From JAAXGX01 sp965221595 (lineage in GTDB: Bacteria; Acidobacteriota; Vicinamibacteria; Vicinamibacterales; UBA8438), in assembly GCA_965221595.1 (NCBI GenBank), contig OZ244900.1:1054001-1118000 (forward strand): DNA of 64,000 bases, given 5' to 3'. Both the position numbers and the translations under genes were made by a program. Shown here piece by piece: positions 56,401 through 64,000 of this stretch (positions within the stretch are counted from its first letter, which is position 1; every line of letters begins with the position of its first letter). Under the pieces are notes generated by a model. That model saw nothing but the letters and a program-made list of their open reading frames with translations. It had not been told where the DNA came from and searched no databases.

Positions 56401-57318
56401 CGATTCCACGACGGCGGTTCGCCACGCCGTCGGATTGTCCGCACAATCGGCCCAGGCACCCAGCGTCTCCCACAGCGTCCCGTGGTCGTCTCCGTAGGGA
56501 ATTGCCCGCACGCCGCGATCTCGCCACTTCGCCTCGACTTCTTCGCGGAGGCCTTGGTCGAACGCGAACAGGCGGTCGGCCGTCTGCCCGCCGGCGCCTT
56601 CCAGGCCTTGCAACAGGTACTGAACAGGCGGATCTTCTGCCCGATAGCCGAGAAGCACGACCGTGTAGTGCTGGAGGAGCTGTCGGATGAACGTCGTGGC
56701 CCATCCTTCCGCGAGGTACGCGCGCCCGAGATCCGCGCTGCTCAGGAGGTAGTCGTGCGGGCCGGACTTGTCATCGGCGCGCCGACCGTGGAGGTAGGTG
56801 ATCCCTGTCGCGGGCACGTCGTGCCGCAAATCGGGGTACATCGGCGGCTTGTAGATTGGCGTCTTTTTGGCGAGTGCGGGCGTCAGGGCGGACTCGAAGA
56901 GGCGGTCGAAGTTCGTGGTGACGACCTGCGGTTGACCCTCCACGTTTGCCGATAGACGGGCAACGATGGCGTGTTCTCTGGTGGGAGTAACCAAGGGGTC
57001 GGCGAGCTGCTCCCAGACGGCTTTCGCTACGAGCTCGCGTCCGTAGTCCCGGTTCAGCAGTTGGAATATGTCATCCAGCCCTGGTCGTCGCAACCCTTCC
57101 GGAACGGTCAAGTCCTTGTCGAGCCAGCGGAACGCCTGTCGGATTTCGGAATCCTGCGGCGGATCGACCTCGTCGATGACGTGTTTCGCCAGCTCGGCGA
57201 AGCCGGGGAGTCCCGCCGGGATCGACACGCCGGCACCGCACAGGAACACGACCTTGCCGGCGTCTCGCTCTTTCAGGAGGATGTCGGGAATCGCCGGTCC
57301 GTGGGCCTTGAACCGCAT
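53488..57318 (-). CDS. Large SIR2-domain protein, putative anti-phage NADase (DUF4020-like C-terminus)
   Basis: 1276 residues. The N-terminal SIR2 fold keeps the NAD loop FLCGAGVSIPAGLPGF near 27, TTNFDRLFE near 138, the catalytic-type His in YLHG near 176 and LGYRAEDPP near 225. About 900 residues of mainly helical sequence follow, ending in a DUF4020-like region. Large SIR2 proteins of this build (DSR and SIR2-STAND-like systems) deplete NAD+ on phage infection. Base composition is visibly less GC-rich than the flanking genes and it sits beside the HNH gene, both suggesting transfer. The ATG at 57318 is preferred to an in-frame TTG at 57351. No partner gene is seen. Confidence 0.82.
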   Translation of the reverse strand: MRFKAHGPAIPDILLKERDAGKVVFLCGAGVSIPAGLPGFAELAKHVIDEVDPPQDSEIRQAFRWLDKDLTVPEGLRRPGLDDIFQLLNRDYGRELVAKAVWEQLADPLVTPTREHAIVARLSANVEGQPQVVTTNFDRLFESALTPALAKKTPIYKPPMYPDLRHDVPATGITYLHGRRADDKSGPHDYLLSSADLGRAYLAEGWATTFIRQLLQHYTVVLLGYRAEDPPVQYLLQGLEGAGGQTADRLFAFDQGLREEVEAKWRDRGVRAIPYGDDHGTLWETLGAWADCADNPTAWRTAVVESSAKGPRELAPHERGIVAHLVRTSIGAKQFADRQPAPPAEWLCVFDAACRYAEPRKRVGEEANTFDPLEAYGLDDDPPRPGGDNQREGWPGDDLIAWHHGDDSVDRWQRLSGVSPPADPMPRRLHHLARWLKSCVHDPALAWWVARQPALHPQLHGMLKQAVEDDAALDDHARHGWMILFEALESGLPRSINLDPKLSDVQRRIKNHGWTSGVIRAFEAATEPVFAVNARDDLADLVRQSSDNWSTVRWKNVATFNVSFPALGKDLPTVADSALDSVYAALERNLMRASERLREIGEFATTIFDLQTFYPTEDSEHLLLIEQDEYVRWFRELLDRLAVVAVARDRLGRHIALWPDPDPLIFDRLRLYVWNKRELFSGDEAAKRVLDLSDAQFWQAEPRRSEHRRELMFLLRDRWTDFAAERRDFIGRRILNGPPARQDDDEAERTFRSKTAAIRFGWLLKEGCTFPASLHAEWTTLKSSLPAWRGGWVDDAVSTNVARAYWVGTNEDASVLDGVPIPKIAEVARERSGTFGDPSVENRPFVGLVESRPRRAILALASAGQKEFPKDLWRSAILHWPNCAPRRATKLLLVLLSRLPCSTIVELRYELGTWLRDQFPGVAADDQGLAYGVFDHIVECLVSGGSATTEGASGIQTIGREPVQEPTYTDAIEAPIGKAAEGLLKVLAAGNIEKGAELPQDFKTRLERLLTAPGEGAGHAVCILSRRIGRLNHLDCAWVAVNMIPWFHLDHAHSKSAWSGILWQPWRHVQPVFDAIKASFLALPSGMYTWTSTDETKQYCCWIVEASLLAGDDGPRLSFEEARDCLRKINGKGRQHVIWVLSQVGAQYDDGWSKLVVSFIQRVWPNERTYQTSETTEAWLSLLEKAEDSFPNVLDVVRDHLVAVDPWQVALAGEAIEQLAKHFPQPTLDLLNRVVPEETAVAPYGLSSLLTLLGEAEPALIGDARYRRFHRLAARR

Positions 57319-57425
57319 CACTGCATCCTGCCACCGCACCGGCTTCCGCAACCCTGCCGGGCGAGCGGGCGCAGGGGTAATCGTGCGGAGTCAGCGGCAG
57401 GGCGCGTCCCCCGGCGCCCGCCCAC

Positions 57426-59372
57426 CTACGGCAGCGCGAAGGCGACGAGGGACGCGTCGGGTCCCGCGCCGGTCGCGATGACGATGAACTGCCGCCCGGA
57501 GCGGGTGACGTAGGTCATCGGGTTGCCGCTCGTCCGGAACTCTGTCGGGACGCGGTGGAGCTCGCGGCCGGTGGCGGCGTCGAAGGCGTACAGGTAGCGC
57601 TCGCCGCCCCCGATGAAGACGAGCCCGGCGGCGGTCGACAGCGGCCCGTTGTTGCCCGGGGTGCCTAGGCGCGCCGGCAGCTCGGCGTCGCGCAGCAGCG
57701 GGTGCGCGCGAATGAGCGGGCTGCCCTCGCCGAACGGTACCTTCCAGGCAATCTCGCCGCGGTGGAGATCGATGGCCACGAGGTTGGCGTACGGCGGCTT
57801 GATCATCGGGATGGGGCCGAGACGGCTGCGCGCGGCCGGCACCTCGCCGGCCAGGCCGCGGAAGATGCCGCCGGACGCGCCCCAGGCGCAGTTGTTCGTG
57901 TAGGCGACGTCCACGTCCGGCAGGTTGGGGTCCGTCGCGCACACCTGATTGGGCGAGACCCCCTCGGACGAGCGCACGACCAGCAGGCCGAGCTCCTCGA
58001 TGAACGTCGCGCCGCCCCAGTTGGCACCGCCCGATTCGCGCGGCCGCATCAGCGTGCCCTGCAGGCTGGGCGGCGTGAACAGAGGGCCCAGCCGGAACTG
58101 CTGCATCTGTTCGACCGCCAGTCGGTGCACCTCGGGGGTGAGGTCGTTGGCGTCGTCCAGCGACGTGCCCTGGCCGGCGAACGGCGGCGGCCGGGTGGGG
58201 AAGGGCTGGGTGGGCCAGGGGACCTCCCCCGGCACGTCGGTCTCGGTGTCCACCGGACGTTCCTCGATCGGCCACACCGGCTCGCCCGTGACGCGGTCGA
58301 AGACGTACGTGAAGCCCTGCTTGGATACCTCGGCCACCGCATCGATAGTGCGCCCGTCGACGGTGATGGTCACCACGTTGGGGGGCGACGTGAAGTCGTA
58401 GTCCCACAGCCCGTGATGGACGCCCTGGAAGTGCCACTGCCGCTCGCCCGTCCGCGCGTCGAGGCACAGCAGAGACTCGGCGAACAGGTTGGCGCCGAGC
58501 CGCCGCCCGCCCCAGTAGTCCCCGCTGGGGGTGCTCGTCGGCACGTAGAGGAGTCCGCGCTCCGCGTCGAGCGACATCAGCCCCCAGACGTTGGCGTGGC
58601 CGGTGAAGCGCCACGACTGGTCCTCCCAGGTGTCGGCCCCGAACGCGTCATTCGACTGGGGCACCGTGTAGAACACCCAGCGGCGCTCGCCCGTGTGCAC
58701 GTCGAACGCCTGCACGGACCCGGGCGTATCGAAGCGGTGCTGGATGCGGTCGGGCACGCGGCTGCCGACGATGACCAGATCCTCGAAGACCACCGGTGGC
58801 GACGTCTGATCGAACTCGTCATCGCTAACCTCGTTCGGGAAGCCCTCGGTCAGCGCGACCTCGCCGCCGACGCCGAAGTCCGGGATGAGTTCGCCCGTCC
58901 GGGCGTCGAGCGCGTACAGGCTCACGCGGCTGTTGATGAAGACGCGCATGTCGTCGCCCTCACCGTGCACGGCGACGCCGCGGTGCTTGTAGCCGCCGGG
59001 GCTGGCGCCTGTGGCGCCCGTCTCGTAGGCACGCGGGTCGAAGGCCCACAGCTCCGCGCCCGTCTCGGCGTCCAGGGCCACCACCCGGGTGTACATGGTG
59101 GAGAGGTACAGCACGCCGTCGATCATCAGCGGGGTGCCCTCGAAGTTGCCCGGGCGCGTGCCGTACTCGCGCAGGGGCAGCTCGTTCGGCTCCCACTCCC
59201 AGACAATCTCGAGCTGGTCGACGTTGGCCGCCGTGATCTGGTCGGCCCGCGAGAACTTGGTGTGCGCCTGGTCGCCGCCGACGTAGGGCCACTCGATCAT
59301 CGCGCCGCGATCCTGCGCCCCGACGAGCGCGCCGGCCGCTGCCACGAACACCGTCACGAGAAATCTGGTCAT
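57426..59372 (-). CDS. PQQ-dependent dehydrogenase, glucose-dehydrogenase-like quinoprotein
   Basis: 648 residues from the ATG at 59372 (GGAGGAGG nine bases upstream), with signal peptide FLVTVFVAAAGALVGA. The propeller repeats end in ALDAETGAELWAF-type blades. The active-site block is HHGLWDYDFTSPP near residue 318, as in membrane-type glucose and related dehydrogenases, and APGG/SGGIFRGLAGEV-like turns follow. No N-terminal membrane domain and no fused cytochrome. Substrate unknown. It is 74 bp upstream of the SIR2 gene's open frame on the same strand but functionally unrelated. Confidence 0.88.
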   Translation of the reverse strand: MTRFLVTVFVAAAGALVGAQDRGAMIEWPYVGGDQAHTKFSRADQITAANVDQLEIVWEWEPNELPLREYGTRPGNFEGTPLMIDGVLYLSTMYTRVVALDAETGAELWAFDPRAYETGATGASPGGYKHRGVAVHGEGDDMRVFINSRVSLYALDARTGELIPDFGVGGEVALTEGFPNEVSDDEFDQTSPPVVFEDLVIVGSRVPDRIQHRFDTPGSVQAFDVHTGERRWVFYTVPQSNDAFGADTWEDQSWRFTGHANVWGLMSLDAERGLLYVPTSTPSGDYWGGRRLGANLFAESLLCLDARTGERQWHFQGVHHGLWDYDFTSPPNVVTITVDGRTIDAVAEVSKQGFTYVFDRVTGEPVWPIEERPVDTETDVPGEVPWPTQPFPTRPPPFAGQGTSLDDANDLTPEVHRLAVEQMQQFRLGPLFTPPSLQGTLMRPRESGGANWGGATFIEELGLLVVRSSEGVSPNQVCATDPNLPDVDVAYTNNCAWGASGGIFRGLAGEVPAARSRLGPIPMIKPPYANLVAIDLHRGEIAWKVPFGEGSPLIRAHPLLRDAELPARLGTPGNNGPLSTAAGLVFIGGGERYLYAFDAATGRELHRVPTEFRTSGNPMTYVTRSGRQFIVIATGAGPDASLVAFALP

Positions 59373-59472
59373 CCGGCTGGGCCTCCTCCCGCGCTTCCCG
59401 ACTGCCCGTCCGGCCTTCACGGACACGTGTGAATAGTGTGCAAGCGGCAGACCGCTGTCAAGACGGATCGGG

Positions 59473-59478
59473 TAGAAT
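59473..59478 (+). promoter_or_regulatory. -10 element of the ilv operon
   Basis: TAGAAT, five of six consensus bases, 13 bp before the leader ATG. No good -35 is seen at 16-18 bp, so a regulator may assist. Confidence 0.45.
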
Positions 59479-59491
59479 GCAGGCTGATCAG

Positions 59492-59566
59492 ATGGCGCGC
59501 CACGACCTGCTGCGGGTAGTCGTTGTCGGTGCCGCCGGCGTCATTACGCCGGCGGGCGCCGGGTGA
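59492..59566 (+). CDS. Branched-chain amino acid leader peptide of the ilv operon
   Basis: 24 codons: MARHDLLRVVVVGAAGVI then TPAGAG and TGA. Eight codons are Leu, Val or Ile, with Val codons GTA GTC GTT GTC consecutive at 59516-59527. It is followed by a terminator and ilvD. A 10-bp hairpin (CCGCCGGCGT at 59532-59541 with 59546-59555) inside the ORF can serve as the pause structure. Translation stalling at these codons when branched-chain aminoacyl-tRNAs are scarce should permit read-through. Confidence 0.85.
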   Translation: MARHDLLRVVVVGAAGVITPAGAG

Positions 59567-59608
59567 TGACCCCGCGGGTGCGAGCGGGCAACCGGGGGCC
59601 ATCATCCG
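59560..59608 (+). promoter_or_regulatory. Antiterminator pairing of the ilv attenuator
   Basis: CGGGTGATG (59560-59568), covering the leader stop codon, can pair with CATCATCCG (59600-59608), the 5' arm of the terminator, over nine bases including one G-U pair. A ribosome at the stop codon would mask the first strand; one stalled on the Val codons would leave it free. Confidence 0.7.
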
Positions 59609-59632
59609 CAGCCGGATGATGGCTATTTTTTT
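59598..59632 (+). terminator. Attenuator terminator before ilvD
   Basis: GCCATCATCCG, loop CAGC, CGGATGATGGC: an 11-bp perfect stem followed by TATTTTTTT. It ends 11 bp before the ilvD ATG. Confidence 0.9.
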
Positions 59633-59643
59633 GCCGGAGCGAC

Positions 59644-61320
59644 ATGGGCGACAACGGGCATTCGAAGCGCAGCGACGCCATCACCGCGGGGCCGAGCCGG
59701 GCGCCGGCGCGCGCCATGCTCAAGGCGGTCGGCTTCACCGACGAGGACCTGCGGCGGCCGATCATCGGCGTGGCGAACACGTGGATCGAGATCGGGCCGT
59801 GCAACTACCACCTGCGCGACCTCGGCGCGCAGGTCAAGGCGGGCATTCGCGCCGCCGGCGGCACGCCGATGGAGTTCAACACCGTGTCGATCTCCGACGG
59901 CATCACGATGGGCAGCGAGGGCATGAAGGCCTCGCTCGTAAGCCGCGAGGTCGTGGCCGATTCCATCGAGCTCGTCGCCCGCGGCAACCTGTTCGACGGC
60001 CTCGTGATCTTGGTCGGCTGCGACAAAACGGTCCCGGGCGGCGTCATGGCGCTGGTGCGGCTGAACACGCCGGGCCTCGTGCTCTACGGCGGGTCGATTG
60101 CCCCGGGCCGCTGGGAGGACCGGGACGTCACGATCCAGGACGTGTTCGAGGCCGTCGGGGCGCACGCCGCCGGCAAGCTGACCGATGCGCAGCTCGAGAC
60201 CCTCGAGAACAGCGCCTGCCCGGGGCCGGGCGCCTGCGGCGGCCAGTTCACCGCCAACACCATGGCGATGGTGTGCGAGCTGTTGGGCGTGTCGCCGCTG
60301 AGCGCGAACGGCGTGCCGGCGATGGTCGCCGAGAAGCACGACGTGGCGCACAGCGCCGGGCGGCTCGTGATGGAGCTGGTGCGGAAGGATCTGCGGCCGC
60401 GCCGCATCGTGACCCGCGCGGCGCTCGACAACGCCATCGCCGCGGTCGCCGCGACCGGCGGTTCGACCAACGCCGTGCTGCACCTGCTGGCCATCGCGCA
60501 CGAGGCCGGCGTTGAGCTCGATGTCGACGACTTCGATCGCATCAGCGCGCGGACGCCGCTGCTGGCCGACCTCAAGCCCGGCGGACAGTTCGTCGCGGCC
60601 GACCTCTATCACGCCGGCGGCATCGGGCTGGTGGCGAAGCGGCTGCAGGAGGCCGGCCTGCTCCACGGCGACGCCCTGACGGTGACCGGCGAGACCATCG
60701 GGGAGGCAGCCGGCGCAGTCACGGAGACCGCGGGCCAGGCGGTGGTGCGGCCGGTAGCCGAGCCGCTGACGCCCACGGGGGGGCTCGTGATCCTGAAAGG
60801 CAACCTCGCGCCTGACGGCTGCGTCGTCAAGGTCGCCGGTCACGCGCCCGCGACGCACCGCGGCCCGGCCCGCGTGTTCGACAGCGAGGAGGAGGCGTTC
60901 GAGGCGGTGGGGCAGGGGCGGATTCAGGCCGGCGACGTGGTGGTCATCCGCTACGAGGGGCCCAGCGGCGGTCCCGGCATGCGCGAGATGCTCGCGGTGA
61001 CAGCGGCCATCGTCGGGGCTGGTCTTGGCGAGTCGGTGGCGCTGCTCACCGACGGCCGCTTCTCCGGTGCCACCCGCGGCATGATGGCCGGCCACGTGGC
61101 GCCGGAGGCCGCCAGGGGCGGGCCGATCGCCATCGTGCGCGACGGCGACACGATTCTGTTCGACGAGCGGAACCGGAAGCTGCAGCTCGAAGTGAGCGCG
61201 GCCGAGATCGAGTCACGGCTGGCCGCCTGGCGGGCGCCCGAGCCGCGCTTCGCCAGCGGCGTCATGGCCAAGTACGCGCGCCTCGTCTCGTCCGCGTCGA
61301 CCGGGGCGGTGACGAGCTGA
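59644..61320 (+). CDS. ilvD: Dihydroxy-acid dehydratase
   Basis: 558 residues. It dehydrates dihydroxyisovalerate and dihydroxymethylvalerate in valine, leucine and isoleucine synthesis. The iron-sulfur cysteines are in GCDKTVPG near 126 and CPGPGACGGQFTANTM near 191. The C-terminal TDGRFSGATRGMMAGHVAPEA, in part TDGRFSGATRG, is intact. GGAG lies four bases before the ATG. First structural gene after the attenuator. Confidence 0.97.
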   Translation: MGDNGHSKRSDAITAGPSRAPARAMLKAVGFTDEDLRRPIIGVANTWIEIGPCNYHLRDLGAQVKAGIRAAGGTPMEFNTVSISDGITMGSEGMKASLVSREVVADSIELVARGNLFDGLVILVGCDKTVPGGVMALVRLNTPGLVLYGGSIAPGRWEDRDVTIQDVFEAVGAHAAGKLTDAQLETLENSACPGPGACGGQFTANTMAMVCELLGVSPLSANGVPAMVAEKHDVAHSAGRLVMELVRKDLRPRRIVTRAALDNAIAAVAATGGSTNAVLHLLAIAHEAGVELDVDDFDRISARTPLLADLKPGGQFVAADLYHAGGIGLVAKRLQEAGLLHGDALTVTGETIGEAAGAVTETAGQAVVRPVAEPLTPTGGLVILKGNLAPDGCVVKVAGHAPATHRGPARVFDSEEEAFEAVGQGRIQAGDVVVIRYEGPSGGPGMREMLAVTAAIVGAGLGESVALLTDGRFSGATRGMMAGHVAPEAARGGPIAIVRDGDTILFDERNRKLQLEVSAAEIESRLAAWRAPEPRFASGVMAKYARLVSSASTGAVTS

Positions 61321-61349
61321 CGGTCCAGCGGTTGCGAGGGAGCCCAGTC

Positions 61350-63071
61350 ATGTCTTCGATGCGGACCGGTGCACAGATTGTGTGGGAGACGCTCGTCCGG
61401 GAGGGTGTCACGACCGTCTTCGGCTATCCGGGCGGCGCCATCCTGCCGGCGTACGACGCCCTGCTCGAGTACCCGATCCGGCACGTGCTCGTGCGCCACG
61501 AGCAAGGTGCCACGCACATGGCCGACGGCTATGCGCGCGCCAGCGGCCAGGTGGGCGTCGCCATCGCCACGTCCGGGCCCGGCGCGACGAATATGGTGAC
61601 CGGCATCGCCACGGCCATGCTCGACTCGTCGCCCATCCTCTGCATCACCGGCCAAGTCGGCAGCCGGGTGATCGGTACCGACGCGTTCCAGGAGACCGAC
61701 GTCACGGGCGTCACGCTGCCGATCACCAAGCACAACTACCTGGTGTCGGACGTCGACGATGTCGCGCCGACAATTCACGAAGCCCTATACGTGGCCCGCT
61801 CGGGGCGGCCCGGCCCGGTGCTCGTCGACATCACCAAGGACGCGCAGCAGGCCTCGACCGAGCTGCAATGGGACCCCGGAGCGGTGAAGCTGCCCGGCTA
61901 CCGGCCCGACCTGCGCGCCTCGGAGGCGGAGTACCGCCGCGCGGCCGAGCTCGTCAACGGGTCGAAGCGCCCCGTCATTCTGGCCGGCCACGGCGTACAG
62001 CTGTCGGGTGCGTCGGCGGTGGTCCGGCAGCTCGCCGAGCGGGCCGACATCCCAGTGGCGATGACGCTGTTGGGCATCGGCGGCTTTCCGGCCCTGCATC
62101 CGCTCAACCTCGGGATGATGGGGATGCACGGCGAGGCCTGGGTGAACCAGGCCGTGCAGGAGGCCGACCTGCTGCTGGCGTTGGGCATGCGCTTCGACGA
62201 CCGGGTGACCGGCAACGTGAAGACCTACGCACCGAACGCCCGCAAGGTGCACATCGACATCGACCCGTCCGAGTTCAACAAGAACGTGCAAGTGGACGTG
62301 GCGCTGGCCGGCGACCTGCGGACCGTGATCGAGGAGCTCGCGCCGCTCGTCGCGGCGGGCGACCGCAAGAGCTGGCGCGCGGCCATCCGCGAGATGAAGG
62401 GCGAGGTGGCGGTGCGCGACATCCAGAACCTGCCCGACAGCGGCCATCTCTACGCGGCGCACGTCATCCACGACATCTGGCGCCTGACGCAAGGCAAGGC
62501 AGTGGTGGTGACGGATGTCGGCCAGCACCAGATGTGGGAGGCGCAGTACTACCATCACGAGCAGCCGCGCTCGCTCATCACCTCCGGGGGGCTCGGCACG
62601 ATGGGATTCGCGCTGCCGGCCGCCATCGGCGCCAAGCTGGCGCAGCCCGACGTGGAGGTGTGGGTGGTGGCCGGCGACGGCGGCTTCCAGATGACGATGG
62701 CGGAGCTGGCCACGATCGCTCAGGAGAAGATCAAGATCAACGTGGCCATCATCAACAACGGCTACCTCGGGATGGTGCGTCAGTGGCAGGAGTTCTTCTA
62801 CGAGCGGCGCTATGCGGCCACGCCGCTCCTGAGCCCCGACTTCGCGAAGCTCGCCGAGTGCTTCGGCCTGACCGGGATGCGGGTCGACAAGCGCCAGGAC
62901 GTGGTGCCCAGCGTCGAGCGGGCGCGCGCCGACGAGCGAACGGTCGTCATCGACTTCCGCGTCGAGCAGGAGGACACCGTCTATCCCATGGTGCCGGCCG
63001 GCGCGGACCTGCACAACATGATCCGGCGCCCGAGCCCGAACCCGATCGTCGAGACGGCCGACGACGAGTAG
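61350..63071 (+). CDS. ilvB: Acetolactate synthase large (catalytic) subunit
   Basis: 573-residue ThDP enzyme making acetolactate from two pyruvates or acetohydroxybutyrate. The ThDP glutamate is in VRHEQGATHMADGYARASG near residue 50; the ThDP/Mg motif GDGGFQMTMAELAT continues to NNGYLGMVRQWQEFFYERR. The ATG at 61350 has GAGGGA eight bases upstream. 29 bp after ilvD and 5 bp before ilvN. Confidence 0.97.
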   Translation: MSSMRTGAQIVWETLVREGVTTVFGYPGGAILPAYDALLEYPIRHVLVRHEQGATHMADGYARASGQVGVAIATSGPGATNMVTGIATAMLDSSPILCITGQVGSRVIGTDAFQETDVTGVTLPITKHNYLVSDVDDVAPTIHEALYVARSGRPGPVLVDITKDAQQASTELQWDPGAVKLPGYRPDLRASEAEYRRAAELVNGSKRPVILAGHGVQLSGASAVVRQLAERADIPVAMTLLGIGGFPALHPLNLGMMGMHGEAWVNQAVQEADLLLALGMRFDDRVTGNVKTYAPNARKVHIDIDPSEFNKNVQVDVALAGDLRTVIEELAPLVAAGDRKSWRAAIREMKGEVAVRDIQNLPDSGHLYAAHVIHDIWRLTQGKAVVVTDVGQHQMWEAQYYHHEQPRSLITSGGLGTMGFALPAAIGAKLAQPDVEVWVVAGDGGFQMTMAELATIAQEKIKINVAIINNGYLGMVRQWQEFFYERRYAATPLLSPDFAKLAECFGLTGMRVDKRQDVVPSVERARADERTVVIDFRVEQEDTVYPMVPAGADLHNMIRRPSPNPIVETADDE

Positions 63072-63076
63072 CCTCC

Positions 63077-63649
63077 ATGCAGACGCGGCACACGTTCTCC
63101 GTCTACGTCGAGGACAAGCCCGGGGTCCTCAACCGCATCGCCTCGCTGTTCCGGCGACGCGCCTTCAACATCGAGTCGCTGACGGTCGGCCACACTGAGA
63201 CCCCCGGCGTCTCGCGGATGACTATCCTCGTCAACAGCGACACCCAGGGCGCGCGGCGGCTGGAGGCCAACCTCTACAAGCTGGTCAACGTCCTGCGCGT
63301 GCACGACATCACGTCCGAGCCGGCGGTCTACCGCGAGCTGGTGATGATCAAGGTGGCCACCCGAACGCTCGAGAACCGTATCCACGTGCTGCAGCTCGCC
63401 GAGGTGTTCCGGGCGCGCGTGGTCGACGTGGCGCCCGATTCGGTCATCGTCGAGACGACCGGCACGGAAGACAAGATCGAGGGTCTGCTCGAGGTGCTGC
63501 GCCCGCACGGCGTGCTGGAGCTGGTACGGACCGGCCGGGTCGGGATGGTGCGCGGACCGCAGAGCGTCATGGTCGAGCCGGCGCCCCCGCGGCCAAGGTC
63601 GGATCGGCCCGCCCCGGCCGACGACGGGTCCATCTCCTATTCGGTATAG
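63077..63649 (+). CDS. ilvN: Acetolactate synthase small (regulatory) subunit
   Basis: 190 residues. An N-terminal ACT domain (VEDKPGVLNRIASLFRRRAF, the valine-binding loop) is followed by a second ACT-like domain with RELVMIKV and EVFRARVVDV. It activates IlvB and confers valine feedback inhibition. The C-terminal 25 residues are a Pro/Arg-rich tail. It could equally be named ilvH. Confidence 0.96.
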   Translation: MQTRHTFSVYVEDKPGVLNRIASLFRRRAFNIESLTVGHTETPGVSRMTILVNSDTQGARRLEANLYKLVNVLRVHDITSEPAVYRELVMIKVATRTLENRIHVLQLAEVFRARVVDVAPDSVIVETTGTEDKIEGLLEVLRPHGVLELVRTGRVGMVRGPQSVMVEPAPPRPRSDRPAPADDGSISYSV

Positions 63650-63702
63650 AGTATCCCCGCGCTCGACGGTGAGCGCCACGATAACGAACGAGGACTGCCA
63701 GT

Positions 63703-64000
63703 ATGGCAACCATCTACTACGACGATGCGGCCGATGTCTCGCTGATTCGCGAGAAGAAGGTGGCGGTGTTCGGCTACGGCTCGCAGGGGCACGCGCACGC
63801 CCTGAATCTCAAGGACAGCGGCGTGGACGTCCGCGTGGTGCTGCAGGCCGGCAGCCGGTCGCGGGCCCGGGCCGAGGCGGAGGGGCTGACCGTGACGCCG
63901 GGCGGCGAGGCATCGGCCTGGGCCGACGTCATCATGCTGCTCACGCCCGACACGACCCAGGCGTGGATCTACGCCGAGCAGGTGGCGCCGCACCTGAGCG
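63703..64000 (+). CDS. ilvC: Ketol-acid reductoisomerase (5' part, cut by the window end)
   Basis: The first 99 residues are present. The N-terminal Rossmann motif GYGSQGHAHALNLKDSG and VIMLLTPDTTQ identify IlvC, which isomerises and reduces acetolactate with NADPH. GAGG lies nine bases before the ATG. It follows ilvN by 53 bp, so the operon order is ilvD-B-N-C. Confidence 0.96.
   Translation, partial: MATIYYDDAADVSLIREKKVAVFGYGSQGHAHALNLKDSGVDVRVVLQAGSRSRARAEAEGLTVTPGGEASAWADVIMLLTPDTTQAWIYAEQVAPHLS

Noticed and set aside
58395..58420. DYD motif in the second quinoprotein as a lanthanide signature
   Set aside because: HH-x-LWDYD is the normal active-site block of glucose-dehydrogenase-type quinoproteins, so it carries no lanthanide information here.

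Overview
The window is a high-GC, densely coded bacterial chromosome segment. Several features point to Acidobacteriota, most likely class Vicinamibacteria. These are an Oar-like TonB-dependent receptor with an N-terminal regulatory domain, a DUF5916 outer-membrane protein, quinoproteins, DUF6152, and several copies of a secreted WTPPRT/CHEGN family. The lineage is an inference from gene content, not from a marker gene. I saw no rRNA, tRNA or CRISPR array.

Nitrogen block (1-10.8 kb, all minus strand): a LysR regulator, gltB, gltD and a GAF/AAA+/Fis sigma-54 activator form a tight cluster that reads toward glnK and amt. A well-formed sigma-54 promoter lies upstream of glnK. Two GACA-N4-TGTC dyads lie behind it, between the activator gene and its probable target.

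Sulfur block (11-29.4 kb): a minus-strand operon (TauE-like permease, APS reductase cysH, siroheme genes met8 and cobA, a long sulfite reductase and a conserved hypothetical) has a striking leader. The leader consists of a promoter, an apparently leaderless 30-residue ORF with four consecutive Cys codons, and an intrinsic terminator just before the first gene. A TauD-like dioxygenase, a NitT/TauT-type ABC transporter, CysQ, a Sat-CysC fusion and DUF4202 follow on the plus strand. AvtA, an NHL-repeat protein, a DASS permease and an Nramp-like transporter lacking canonical metal ligands are interspersed.

Secreted and outer-membrane block (29.5-50.8 kb): this holds a FlgO-like/DUF5916 protein, DUF1330, an SGNH hydrolase, a metallo-beta-lactamase-fold protein, a methyltransferase, a VWA protein, DUF6152, a TonB receptor, a CitMHS transporter, a PQQ dehydrogenase and a beta-barrel protein. 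Five paralogues of one uncharacterised secreted family also lie here, three of them in tandem.

Accessory block (50.8-59.4 kb): about 0.5 kb with no recognised gene, a DUF222/HNH endonuclease gene carrying a 26-bp perfect palindrome, a 1276-residue SIR2-fold protein resembling anti-phage NADases, and a second quinoprotein.

Branched-chain amino acid block (59.4-64 kb): ilvD, ilvB, ilvN and the start of ilvC sit behind a classical attenuator. It has a 24-residue leader peptide rich in Leu, Val and Ile codons, a terminator, and a 9-bp antiterminator pairing overlapping the leader stop codon. The window therefore carries two ribosome-mediated attenuators, one for cysteine and one for branched-chain amino acids.
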